A stretch of DNA of 5,821 bases from Rubritepida sp. (GTDB lineage: Bacteria > Pseudomonadota > Alphaproteobacteria > Acetobacterales > Acetobacteraceae). The position numbers and the translations under genes are program-made. The stretch spans positions 1 through 5,821 of the forward strand of contig JACMRO010000162.1 of the NCBI GenBank assembly GCA_014376425.1, in the 5' to 3' direction. Under the pieces are notes generated by a model that was not told the DNA's origin, did not search any database, and saw only the letters and a list, made by a program, of their open reading frames with translations. How positions within the stretch are numbered: the stretch's first letter is position 1; each line of letters starts with the position of its first letter. This document shows positions 1 to 5,302 of this stretch, piece by piece.

Positions 1-2
1 AC

Positions 3-764
3 TGGGGCGTGGCGCCCACCCGCTTCCAGCACGAAACCTATCCCGCCTGGGCGCAGGCCCGGATGTCGGTTGTGCACGGGGGTATCGACACCGCCATCGC
101 CACCCCCGACGGCCCGGCTGAATTCACCCTGCCCGATGGCCGGATCTTCCGCGCCGGCGACCCGCTGGTGACCTACGCCGCGCGCCAGATGGACCCCTAT
201 CGCGGCTTCCACACTTTCCTGCGCGCGCTGCCCGATTTCCAGAAGCGCCGGCCGGAGGCACATGTCATCATCGTAGCCGCCGGCGAGGGCGTTTCCTACG
301 GCCCCCGGCCCCCTGGCGGCGGTGGCTGGAAAGACTTCCTGCTAACCGAACTGGCAGGAAAGCTTGATCTCACCCGTATCCACTTCCTGGGCCACCTGCC
401 CTACCGCCAACTTCTGACGCTGTTTCGCGTCTCGGCCGCGCATACGTACCTGACTTATCCCTTCGTCCTGTCCTGGTCGATGCTCGACGCCATGGCCTGC
501 GGCGGCGCCATCCTCGCATCGGACACCGCACCCGTCACCGAAGTGGTGCGGGATGGGGTGAACGGCATGCTGGTGGACTTCTTCGACAGCGCCGGGATGG
601 CCGCGAAGCTGGATTGGATGCTGGGCCACCAAGCCGAATTGCGCCCGTTGCGCCAAGCCGCTCGTCGCCATGTGGTCGAACATTACGACTTGGCGAGCAT
701 CTGCACACCGCGCCAGATCGCCCTGTTGGAGGCGGTGGCGCGAACCGGAGCCGGCCCCAAATGA
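3..764 (+). CDS. Glycosyltransferase, GT-B fold (group 1/GT4), C-terminal part, 5' end outside window
   Basis: Transfers a sugar from a nucleotide-sugar donor to an acceptor that cannot be told from the sequence; cytoplasmic or membrane-associated. The frame is open to the left edge, and the first visible residues (PTRFQHETYP, then VVHGGID) are the usual linker between the N-terminal and C-terminal Rossmann domains, so the N-terminal domain lies outside the window. The GTG at 9 is internal, not the start. The donor-binding domain follows: VTYAARQMDPYRGF, then RIHFLGHLPYRQLL, then PFVLSWSMLDAMACGG and APVTEVVRDGVNGMLVD. In the classical EX7E motif of this fold the second glutamate sits in LLEAMA; here it is Asp (codon 486-488). 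The end (YDLASICTPRQIALLE) matches the usual end of such proteins. The stop TGA at 762-764 overlaps the next start as ATGA and lies inside DNA that once coded for a receiver domain, so the last few residues may be borrowed sequence. Family confidence is high; the acceptor is unknown. Confidence 0.88.
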   Translation, partial: WGVAPTRFQHETYPAWAQARMSVVHGGIDTAIATPDGPAEFTLPDGRIFRAGDPLVTYAARQMDPYRGFHTFLRALPDFQKRRPEAHVIIVAAGEGVSYGPRPPGGGGWKDFLLTELAGKLDLTRIHFLGHLPYRQLLTLFRVSAAHTYLTYPFVLSWSMLDAMACGGAILASDTAPVTEVVRDGVNGMLVDFFDSAGMAAKLDWMLGHQAELRPLRQAARRHVVEHYDLASICTPRQIALLEAVARTGAGPK

Positions 765-943
765 TCAGCTTCGAGCTGGCCAAGCATGTTCAACCACGGC
801 GCCACTGCCTGCCGATCCTGCTTACGACCGCCTGCATGACGCTGTTCAAAGGCGCCTCACTCGACCGGCCGCACTTCTCAAAGCCCTACCGCCAGAAGGA
901 GCTTTGCCAGAAGATCGCCCAGGCCATGCGCCCCGCCGGCTGA
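761..943 (+). pseudogene. Response-regulator receiver domain remnant (C-terminal half only)
   Basis: Sixty codons from an ATG that overlaps the glycosyltransferase stop (ATGA, 761-764). The translation reads like the second half of a CheY-type receiver domain, as found at the end of hybrid sensor kinases. SFELAKHV matches the GFELA helix after the phospho-acceptor loop. LPILLTTAC matches the strand ending in the conserved Thr (usual form LPVLLTTG). HFSKPYRQKELCQKIAQAM matches the strand with the invariant Lys-Pro and the last helix. The N-terminal half, with the acidic pocket and the phospho-acceptor Asp, is absent, and the DNA upstream codes for the glycosyltransferase in another frame. Similarity may begin slightly before the ATG, since the same frame reads RPQM there, like the usual MPxM loop. 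It cannot act as a phosphorylatable receiver. I read it as a deletion or recombination scar. It could still be translated by coupling, so a short expressed peptide is not excluded. Confidence 0.7.
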
Positions 944-948
944 GCCGG
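936..948. terminator. Short GC hairpin over a stop codon in a tail-to-tail junction (possible terminator)
   Basis: CCGGC and GCCGG flank the TGA stop of the receiver remnant (941-943), giving a 5-bp stem with a 3-nt loop. It lies between converging genes (ends at 943 and 973). No T-run follows on either strand, so an intrinsic terminator is only a guess. The same 13 bases occur at 4530-4542, again over the stop of a + strand gene meeting a - strand gene. Confidence 0.3.
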
Positions 949-972
949 AGCGGACGCTGCCCCGGCTTCAGT

Positions 973-1479
973 TCAGAAGCTGACCTTGGCGTTCTCACCG
1001 CCCTTCGGCGGTTCGCCGGTCAGAACCGCCTTCACATAGCCGTAGGCGTAGATCATGGCGGTCGACGGGCTATCCCAATATTGTGCCTGTTCCGGGTGGA
1101 AGGCGATCAGTGCCAGGTCTTCGCTCTCCGGCCCCTTGGGGAACCAAACCCGCGCACCCTCGCTCCACAATGCCTTCTGCTTCTCCACGTCGCGCATCAC
1201 CAGCGCCTTGCCGGTCAACGACAGATAATCCTGCGTCGCGGGCGAAGAGAAGCTGAGCAGCACGTTACCGTCGGCACTCATCTCATCGGTCTTGGGCGTG
1301 CTGGCATGGGTAAAGAACCAGATCGTATCGTCGTCGGGGGTGGGGGCGGCCATCGGGGCCATCGGCCGGGCATGCATGATGCCGGCAGCGTCCTGGGTGG
1401 TGAACATGCAGATGGAGATGTCCTTCACCATCTGGCGAACCTTCTCACGGCGTTGGTCGTCATTCATCGCATCGGGCAT
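973..1479 (-). CDS. Pyridoxamine 5'-phosphate oxidase-family protein (general stress protein 26 type)
   Basis: A 168-residue split-barrel flavin-binding fold protein, probably a cytoplasmic FMN- or F420-type oxidoreductase or flavin-binding stress protein; substrate unknown. Visible landmarks are HARPM at 36-40 (the Arg-Pro-Met strand that contacts flavin in this fold), TIWFFT at 52-57, NVLLSFSSP at 72-80, YLSLTGKA at 85-92, WFPKGPES at 112-119 and HPEQAQYWDSPS at 128-139. The WFPxGP and YWDSP motifs are typical of the short 'Pyrid_ox_like' subgroup rather than of true PdxH. The start at 1479 is chosen because AGGAG ends 5 nt upstream; a second Met four codons in (1467) has no well-placed Shine-Dalgarno. 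The frame stays open upstream to 1890 on this strand, but that extension is antisense to the aldehyde dehydrogenase and non-homologous. The gene is divergent from the aldehyde dehydrogenase across a 111-bp gap. Confidence 0.9.
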   Translation of the reverse strand: MPDAMNDDQRREKVRQMVKDISICMFTTQDAAGIMHARPMAPMAAPTPDDDTIWFFTHASTPKTDEMSADGNVLLSFSSPATQDYLSLTGKALVMRDVEKQKALWSEGARVWFPKGPESEDLALIAFHPEQAQYWDSPSTAMIYAYGYVKAVLTGEPPKGGENAKVSF

Positions 1480-1590
1480 GGGGGCTCCTGGCTGGTTCCT
1501 ATCTGCAAAACGCCGCATTGTGGGGTAAGGTTGCCCGTGCGGCACCCCGGGAGCATCTTCCGCTTCCCAAGCCCGTCCGGAGACCACGCC
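1480..1590. promoter_or_regulatory. Divergent intergenic region with an inverted repeat
   Basis: This 111-bp gap separates two divergently transcribed genes and must hold both promoters, but I see no convincing -35/-10 pair on either strand. It contains the inverted repeat GCCGCA (1512-1517) and TGCGGC (1538-1543), 20 nt apart. Nested inside is a partly alternative pairing, GGGGT (1522-1526) with ACCCC (1544-1548). The centre-to-centre distance of 26 bp is compatible with a dimeric regulator site or an mRNA structure, but the arms are short. A GGAG for the rightward gene lies at 1579-1582. Confidence 0.35.
1485..1489 (-). promoter_or_regulatory. Shine-Dalgarno AGGAG deciding the start of the PPOX-family gene
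   Basis: On the - strand AGGAG is followed by five C and then ATG at 1479. This spacing selects the first of two in-frame Met codons. Confidence 0.75.
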
Positions 1591-3102
1591 ATGCTCGACA
1601 CCCCTGCCCGCACGCCCGAACCGCCCAGCACCGACCCGTTTGCCCTGGCCACCGCGCTGTCCGGTGTGCACTTCATCGGCGGCCGCTTCGTGCCGGCGCG
1701 ATCGGGCCGGACCTTCGCCGTGGTCAACCCGGCCACCGGCATCGAGGTGGCGCGTGCCGCCGAGGGCGATGCCGCGGATGTGGACGCCGCCGTGCAGGAC
1801 GCGCATCGGGCGCAAAAAGCCTGGGCGAAGATGCCGGCGCGCAAGCGTGGCGCGCTGGTGTATCAATGTGCCGCCCTGATCCGCACCCACCAGGATGAGC
1901 TGGCACGCCTCATCGCGCTGGAGACCGGCAAGGCGCTGCGTACCGAAAGCCGGGTCGAGGCCGGCGTCGTCGCCGACATTTTTGAATTCTTCGGCGGCCT
2001 GGGCGGCGAGCTCAAGGGCGAGAGCGTGCCCTTCGCGCCCGATGTGCTGAGCGTGACGGTGCGCCAGCCGCTAGGCGTCGTCGGCGCCATCATCCCCTGG
2101 AACGTGCCGCTGCTGCTGATGGCGCTGAAGATCGCGCCTGCGCTGGTGGCCGGCAACACGGTGGTGGTGAAGTCGGCCGAGGAAGCGCCGCTGACCGTGC
2201 TGCGGATTTGCGAATTGCTGGGCCGCATCCTGCCGCCGGGCTGTTTCAACATGCTCAGCGGCCAGGGGCCGGAATGTGGCGCGCCGCTCGTGGCCCACCC
2301 GCTGGTGCGGAAAGTGACCTTCACCGGGTCGGTCGAGACCGGCAAGATCGTGGCGAAGGCAGCCGCCGAAAAGCTTATTCCGGCCACGCTGGAGTTGGGC
2401 GGCAAGTCGCCCATGATCGTGTTCGCGGACTGCGATTTCGCCAAGACCGTAGCGGGCGCGCTGACCTCGATGCGCTTCACCCGGCAGGGGCAGAGCTGCA
2501 CCGCGGCCAGCCGCATCTATGTCGAGCGCCCAATTTTCGATGCCTTCGTGGCCGAGATGAAACAGGCCGTGGACAGGATGGTGATGGGCGACCCGCTGGA
2601 CGAGAAGACGGACATCGGCACCATCATCAGCCAGGGCCAGTTCGACAAGGTGCAGGCCTTCGTGGCCGAGGGGCGCGCCACCCCCGGCGCCACCGCGCAT
2701 GAATGCAGCGCGATGCCGACGGACCCCGCGCTGAAGAAGGGCCTGTTCATGCGTCCCGTTATTTTCACCGGTCTGGACGCTACGTCGCGTCTGGTGCGGG
2801 AGGAGATTTTCGGCCCCGTCACCGTCATCCAGCCCTTCGACGACCCGGAGGCGGTGCTGGCCGAGGCCAATGACAGCGAATACGGCCTGGCGGCCTCGCT
2901 CTGGACCAACAACCTCAAGGTCGGGCTCGACCTGGCGCATCGGCTGGAGGCAGGTCTGGTGCAGATCAACCAGAACCTGGTGGTGCAGGCCAACCTCTCC
3001 TACGGCGGGGTGAAATCCTCGGGGCTGGGCAAGGAAGCCAGCCTGGAGGCGATGCTCGAACACTTCACCCAGAAGAAGACCATCATGGTCAACATGGCAT
3101 GA
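1591..3102 (+). CDS. NAD-type aldehyde dehydrogenase (ALDH superfamily)
   Basis: Oxidises an aldehyde to the carboxylic acid with NAD(P)+; a soluble cytoplasmic enzyme. At 503 residues it has the normal length for a full-length ALDH. Landmarks in order are IIPWNVP with catalytic Asn171, TVVVKSAEE with cofactor Lys194, FTGS at 244-247 in the cofactor-binding loop, LELGGKSP with general base Glu268, GQSCTAASR with nucleophile Cys303, EEIFGPV at 404-410, and the C-terminal SYGGVKSSGLGKE. All catalytic residues are present. Glu197, three residues after Lys194, corresponds to the ribose-binding Glu of NAD-preferring ALDHs, so NAD+ is the likely cofactor. Overall it resembles betaine-aldehyde and aromatic-aldehyde dehydrogenases, but the substrate cannot be assigned. 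The ATG at 1591 follows GGAG (1579-1582) by 8 nt. The frame is open upstream to about 670, but that part is antisense to another gene. The stop overlaps the next start by 4 nt (ATGA, 3099-3102). Confidence 0.95.
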   Translation: MLDTPARTPEPPSTDPFALATALSGVHFIGGRFVPARSGRTFAVVNPATGIEVARAAEGDAADVDAAVQDAHRAQKAWAKMPARKRGALVYQCAALIRTHQDELARLIALETGKALRTESRVEAGVVADIFEFFGGLGGELKGESVPFAPDVLSVTVRQPLGVVGAIIPWNVPLLLMALKIAPALVAGNTVVVKSAEEAPLTVLRICELLGRILPPGCFNMLSGQGPECGAPLVAHPLVRKVTFTGSVETGKIVAKAAAEKLIPATLELGGKSPMIVFADCDFAKTVAGALTSMRFTRQGQSCTAASRIYVERPIFDAFVAEMKQAVDRMVMGDPLDEKTDIGTIISQGQFDKVQAFVAEGRATPGATAHECSAMPTDPALKKGLFMRPVIFTGLDATSRLVREEIFGPVTVIQPFDDPEAVLAEANDSEYGLAASLWTNNLKVGLDLAHRLEAGLVQINQNLVVQANLSYGGVKSSGLGKEASLEAMLEHFTQKKTIMVNMA

Positions 3103-3674
3103 GCGCGACCCTGGCTGCCAAGACCGTGGCGGAGCTGAAAGCCATGGTCGCCAACGCCGAGAAGATCCTCGCCGGGCCGAATGCGAAGATGCACGCCGTG
3201 GCCCAGACCTTCCTGGAGGGTGCGCAGACTGAGCTGAGCGGCCGGCGCGTTGCCAGCCGCCCCACCGGCCGCAAGCGCGACTTCGCGGAGCAGGAGCGGC
3301 AGATCCTGGCCGTCGCGGCCGAAGCCGCCGCCCGTTTCGACCTGACGCCGGAGACGGCGCGGGCCCGCGGCACCCGCTCACCGCACCGGCTGCTCTCCAC
3401 CCAGGGCAAGCTGAAGGTGGGCGGCGCCAGCAAGTCCGGCGCCTATCCGGTCAACCTCTACATCAGCCATAAGGCTGGCGACGTCATCGTCAATTTGGGC
3501 CTGTTTATGCCGCCTGACAGCGAGGAGGTCTGGTTCGACGCTGGATGGTTCCAGATGCGCGCCCGCGGCAACACCGAACTGACGGTGGTGGACGGCATGC
3601 TGCACACCCAGGACCTGGCCGAGGCCCGCAGCGCCTTCATGGCCGCGCTCGAACAGCACGCCCCGGCCCGCTGA
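3099..3674 (+). CDS. Conserved-looking hypothetical protein, 191 residues
   Basis: Function not recognised. The ATG overlaps the aldehyde dehydrogenase stop (ATGA) and has no clear Shine-Dalgarno, so translation is probably coupled. Residues 1-50 look like an amphipathic helical hairpin (KTVAELKAMVANAEKIL, then MHAVAQTFLEGAQTEL). A basic, likely flexible stretch follows (RRVASRPTGRKRD), then another helix (EQERQILAVAAEAAARF). From about residue 92 the character changes to alternating hydrophobic and polar residues suggesting beta strands: KLKVGG, YPVNLYISHKAGDVIVNLGLF, EEVWFDAGWFQMRARGN, ELTVVDGML. A final helix ends the protein. There is no signal peptide, membrane segment or catalytic motif I can name. 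Codon use matches its neighbours and the frame is intact, so I take it as a real gene. It sits 5 nt before the GT2 gene, inside the same probable operon. Confidence 0.8.
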   Translation: MSATLAAKTVAELKAMVANAEKILAGPNAKMHAVAQTFLEGAQTELSGRRVASRPTGRKRDFAEQERQILAVAAEAAARFDLTPETARARGTRSPHRLLSTQGKLKVGGASKSGAYPVNLYISHKAGDVIVNLGLFMPPDSEEVWFDAGWFQMRARGNTELTVVDGMLHTQDLAEARSAFMAALEQHAPAR

Positions 3675-3692
3675 CCGCCATGGCGGTCAGCG
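3669..3692. repeat. Perfect 24-bp palindrome spanning a stop and the next start codon
   Basis: The 12-nt arm CGCTGACCGCCA (3669-3680) is followed with no spacer by its exact reverse complement (3681-3692). The left arm holds the TGA stop of the hypothetical gene (3672-3674), and the centre of symmetry falls within the ATG of the GT2 gene (3680-3682). As RNA it would form a stem of about 10 bp with the start codon at its tip, which would favour re-initiation by ribosomes that have just terminated. As DNA it has the form of a symmetric operator. The symmetry is seen directly; either role is inference. Confidence 0.9.
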
Positions 3693-4537
3693 TCGTCGTG
3701 GTGGCTTACAACTCGGCCGACGTGCTGCCCGCCTGCCTCGCCTCCATCCCCGGGGGGATCGCGGTCGTGGTGGTGGACAATGCGTCGAGTGATGGCACCG
3801 GCGCGCTGGCGGAAGCTGCGGGGGCACGGGTGGTGCGGGCGCCCGTAAACCTGGGCTTCGGCCGCGGCGCCAATGCCGGCTTTGCGGCGGTGCAGGCCGA
3901 ATTCGGCCTGCTGCTCAACGCCGATGCGCGCCTGACGCCCGGCGTACTCGAAGCGCTGGCCCAGGCTGCCGCCCGGTACCCCGATGCGGGGCTGCTGGCA
4001 CCCGAGATCTTCGGCGATGACGGCGCCCTGCAATTCGGCCACGCCCTGCCCACCACGCCGCCGCGCAAACGCAGCCAGCCCATGCCCGCCGGCGATTGCT
4101 GCATGGACTACGTCGGTGGCTCGGCGATGTTCTTCCGGATGAGCGCCTTTCGGTCGCTGGGCGGCTTCGACGATGCAATCTTCCTTTATGGCGAGGATGA
4201 CGACATCTGCATGCGGCTGGCGGCGGGGGGGCACGGGCTGGTGCATGTGGCCGGCTGTTCGGTACTGCATGCCGGCGGCAAATCCACCACCCCCTCGCCG
4301 CGGCTGGACTGGTGCAAGGCCTGGCACCAGGGCTGGAGCCGGGTGCATGTCGAAGCCAAGCATCGCGGCCGGGGTGCGGCATGGCGCTACCTGGCGCGAC
4401 AATGGCCGGGGCTGGCGCTGAAGGCGGGCCTTCGGCGGGGCGATGCACGGCACACCAAATGGTCCGGCCGGGCAGCCGGCATGGCGGCGTGGGCGCGGGG
4501 CGTCAGCGCGACGGCGGTCGGGCTGGATCCCGGCTGA
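3680..4537 (+). CDS. Glycosyltransferase family 2 (GT-A fold), rhamnosyltransferase-like
   Basis: Transfers a sugar from a nucleotide donor, probably in assembly of lipopolysaccharide O-chain or another surface glycan; donor and acceptor unknown. The protein has 285 residues, normal for the compact WbbL-like branch. VSVVVVAYNSADVL opens the Rossmann-like half, then VVVDNASSDGT with Asp33 (nucleotide-binding), NLGFGRGANAG, and LLNADARL at 78-85 in place of the metal-binding DxD (Asn80-Ala-Asp82). GGSAMFFR and FRSLGGFDDAIFLYGEDDDICMRL follow, containing Glu172-Asp173 of the acidic motif that usually holds the catalytic base, and VLHAGGKST ends the conserved core. The last ~50 residues are Arg/Ala/Trp-rich. 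There is no transmembrane helix. The ATG at 3680 lies 5 nt after the previous stop with no Shine-Dalgarno, inside a 24-bp palindrome. It is chosen because homology starts at once; the upstream extension of the frame overlaps the neighbour and is non-homologous. The 3' end overlaps the opposite-strand gene by 35 bp. Confidence 0.93.
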   Translation: MAVSVVVVAYNSADVLPACLASIPGGIAVVVVDNASSDGTGALAEAAGARVVRAPVNLGFGRGANAGFAAVQAEFGLLLNADARLTPGVLEALAQAAARYPDAGLLAPEIFGDDGALQFGHALPTTPPRKRSQPMPAGDCCMDYVGGSAMFFRMSAFRSLGGFDDAIFLYGEDDDICMRLAAGGHGLVHVAGCSVLHAGGKSTTPSPRLDWCKAWHQGWSRVHVEAKHRGRGAAWRYLARQWPGLALKAGLRRGDARHTKWSGRAAGMAAWARGVSATAVGLDPG

Positions 4538-4724
4538 GCCGGGCCACAAGATGGCGACGGCCGACCCAGAAGGCGCCGACAATAACGATCAAAAGCGCCA
4601 GCGTGCCCAGGAACGGCGGCTTGAAAACCACTGCCAGCCCGGTAAGCCCGGCGCCCACCAGCGCCAGCAGCATGCCCAGACGGCGAGTGCGCGTCCGAAA
4701 GGCCGCGCGTTCGGATGAAGTCAT
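4503..4724 (-). CDS. Small two-helix membrane protein, 73 residues, unknown function
   Basis: Not recognised as a named family. The translation has a basic N-terminus (RTRTRR at about 10-15), a first hydrophobic helix at about 17-34 (MLLALVGAGLTGLAVVF), a short KPPF turn, a second helix at about 38-55 (LGTLALLIVIVGAFWVG) and a basic, proline-containing tail. By the positive-inside rule both termini should face the cytoplasm, making an inner-membrane hairpin. The ATG at 4724 is preceded on its strand by GGAG about 10 nt upstream. The frame is open further upstream, but that part overlaps the divergent ABC pseudogene and has no coding character. Its last 35 bp are antisense to the end of the GT2 gene. 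A clean pair of membrane helices in a short frame supports a real gene, though without homology the confidence is moderate. Confidence 0.62.
   Translation of the reverse strand: MTSSERAAFRTRTRRLGMLLALVGAGLTGLAVVFKPPFLGTLALLIVIVGAFWVGRRHLVARLSRDPARPPSR
4529..4543. terminator. 6-bp GC hairpin over the GT2 stop codon (possible bidirectional terminator)
   Basis: CCCGGC and GCCGGG flank TGA (4535-4537), the GT2 stop, giving a 6-bp stem with a 3-nt loop. It lies inside the overlap of two converging genes. There is no T-run on either side, so termination is only a suggestion. Its inner 13 bases are identical to those at 936-948. Confidence 0.3.
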
Positions 4725-4851
4725 GCCAGTCGTCTCCGATTCGTCGCCGCAACCGGAGGGCAGTCCGATACCAGCTCTTTCTATCTCGGGGCAGAGATGA
4801 AATGAGCAAGGGTTTATCGCACCGCCAATCCCATTCGGCAACTTCGCGGCC
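4725..4851. promoter_or_regulatory. Divergent intergenic region, less GC-rich than its surroundings
   Basis: This 127-bp gap lies between the small membrane protein (leftward) and the ABC pseudogene (rightward). The stretch at about 4775-4820 is visibly richer in A/T than the flanks. On the - strand TTGCTC (4809-4804) and GATAGA (4785-4780), 18 nt apart, could be a weak sigma-70-like promoter for the membrane protein; each box matches the consensus at only three positions. No rightward promoter is evident. Confidence 0.3.
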
Positions 4852-5285
4852 ATGCTGGAACAGCGCGACAGCACCAGGAGGTAACAGGTCGGCCCCACCA
4901 CCACCGTGGTGCTGGACCGGCTGTCGCTGACGGGCGGACGCCGCGGGGTTGTCTCCATCCTGGCCGGTCGGGGCGGGCAAGACGACACTGATGAACACTA
5001 TGGGATTGCTGGATCGCCCCACCGCAGGGACATATCGCAGCGATGGCGAGGACGTGCTGGCGGCGCAGCCCGATGCCGCGTCGTCGATGCGCGGCGTCTC
5101 ATCGGCTTCGTCCTCCAGTCCTTTTTCCTGCGGCCGGGGCTCAATGCATGGCGCAACGTGGCCCTGCCGCTGATGCATCGCGGCTGGGCGCGGGGGTATC
5201 GATCGCCGTCGGGCTGTTCTTCGGCTTCCATGCCGCCGTCATGGCGCCGCGACTCAACCCGATCGTGGCTCTGCGGGCGGATTGA
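4852..5285 (+). pseudogene. Decayed MacB-type ABC exporter (ATPase start joined to permease tail)
   Basis: The intact form would be an ABC ATPase fused or paired with an FtsX-type permease, powering an inner-membrane export pump with an adaptor and TolC. The remains read as one gene only after repair. From ATG 4852 the frame gives MLEQRDSTRR, a TAA at 4882-4884 where the family has Tyr, then QVGPTTTVVLDRLSLT and VVSIL. At about 4963-4975 two bases are missing from the Walker A loop, and the next frame continues GAGKTTLMNTMGLLDRPTAG and GTYRSDGEDV. At about 5093-5097 one base is missing, returning to the first frame: IGFVLQSFFLRPGLN, with the Q-loop Gln, then NVALPLMHRGW. At about 5185-5199 the text jumps, in the third frame, to SIAVGLFFGF and APRLNPIVALRAD, the usual C-terminus of MacB/FtsX permeases. 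The signature motif, Walker B, H-switch and nearly all of the permease are gone. It ends 17 nt before the TolC-family gene. Confidence 0.88.
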
Positions 5286-5302
5286 GACCATCCAGCTTGG
5301 CC

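Noticed and set aside
670..1590. Long in-frame N-terminal extension of the aldehyde dehydrogenase
   Set aside because: It is antisense to the PPOX-family gene, shows no ALDH or other homology, and the ATG at 1591 has a Shine-Dalgarno and gives the normal family length.
1480..1890. N-terminal extension of the PPOX-family protein on the - strand
   Set aside because: It is antisense to the aldehyde dehydrogenase start, has low-complexity Gly/Arg/His composition, and a well-placed AGGAG selects 1479.
3078..3090. GACCAT-C-ATGGTC inverted repeat just before the hypothetical gene start
   Set aside because: Six-base arms with a 1-nt spacer inside the conserved ALDH C-terminus are likely chance; it is far weaker than the 24-bp palindrome downstream.
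2071..3381. Long - strand frame opposite the aldehyde dehydrogenase and hypothetical genes
   Set aside because: Arg/His/Gly-rich composition is typical of the antisense of GC-rich coding DNA; there is no domain and a clear gene lies on the other strand.
3545..3679. Upstream extension of the GT2 frame overlapping the hypothetical gene
   Set aside because: The GT-A fold begins immediately after the ATG at 3680; the extension is His/Arg-rich and out of frame within a convincing gene.
4876..4882. AGGAGGT, a near-perfect Shine-Dalgarno
   Set aside because: No start codon lies at a usable distance in an ABC-compatible frame, and the bases fall inside the Arg-Arg codons and the TAA of the reconstructed ATPase start.
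4725..5178. - strand frames crossing the intergenic gap and the ABC pseudogene
   Set aside because: They have no coding character or homology; frames 1 and 2 of the + strand carry clear ABC ATPase text over the same bases.
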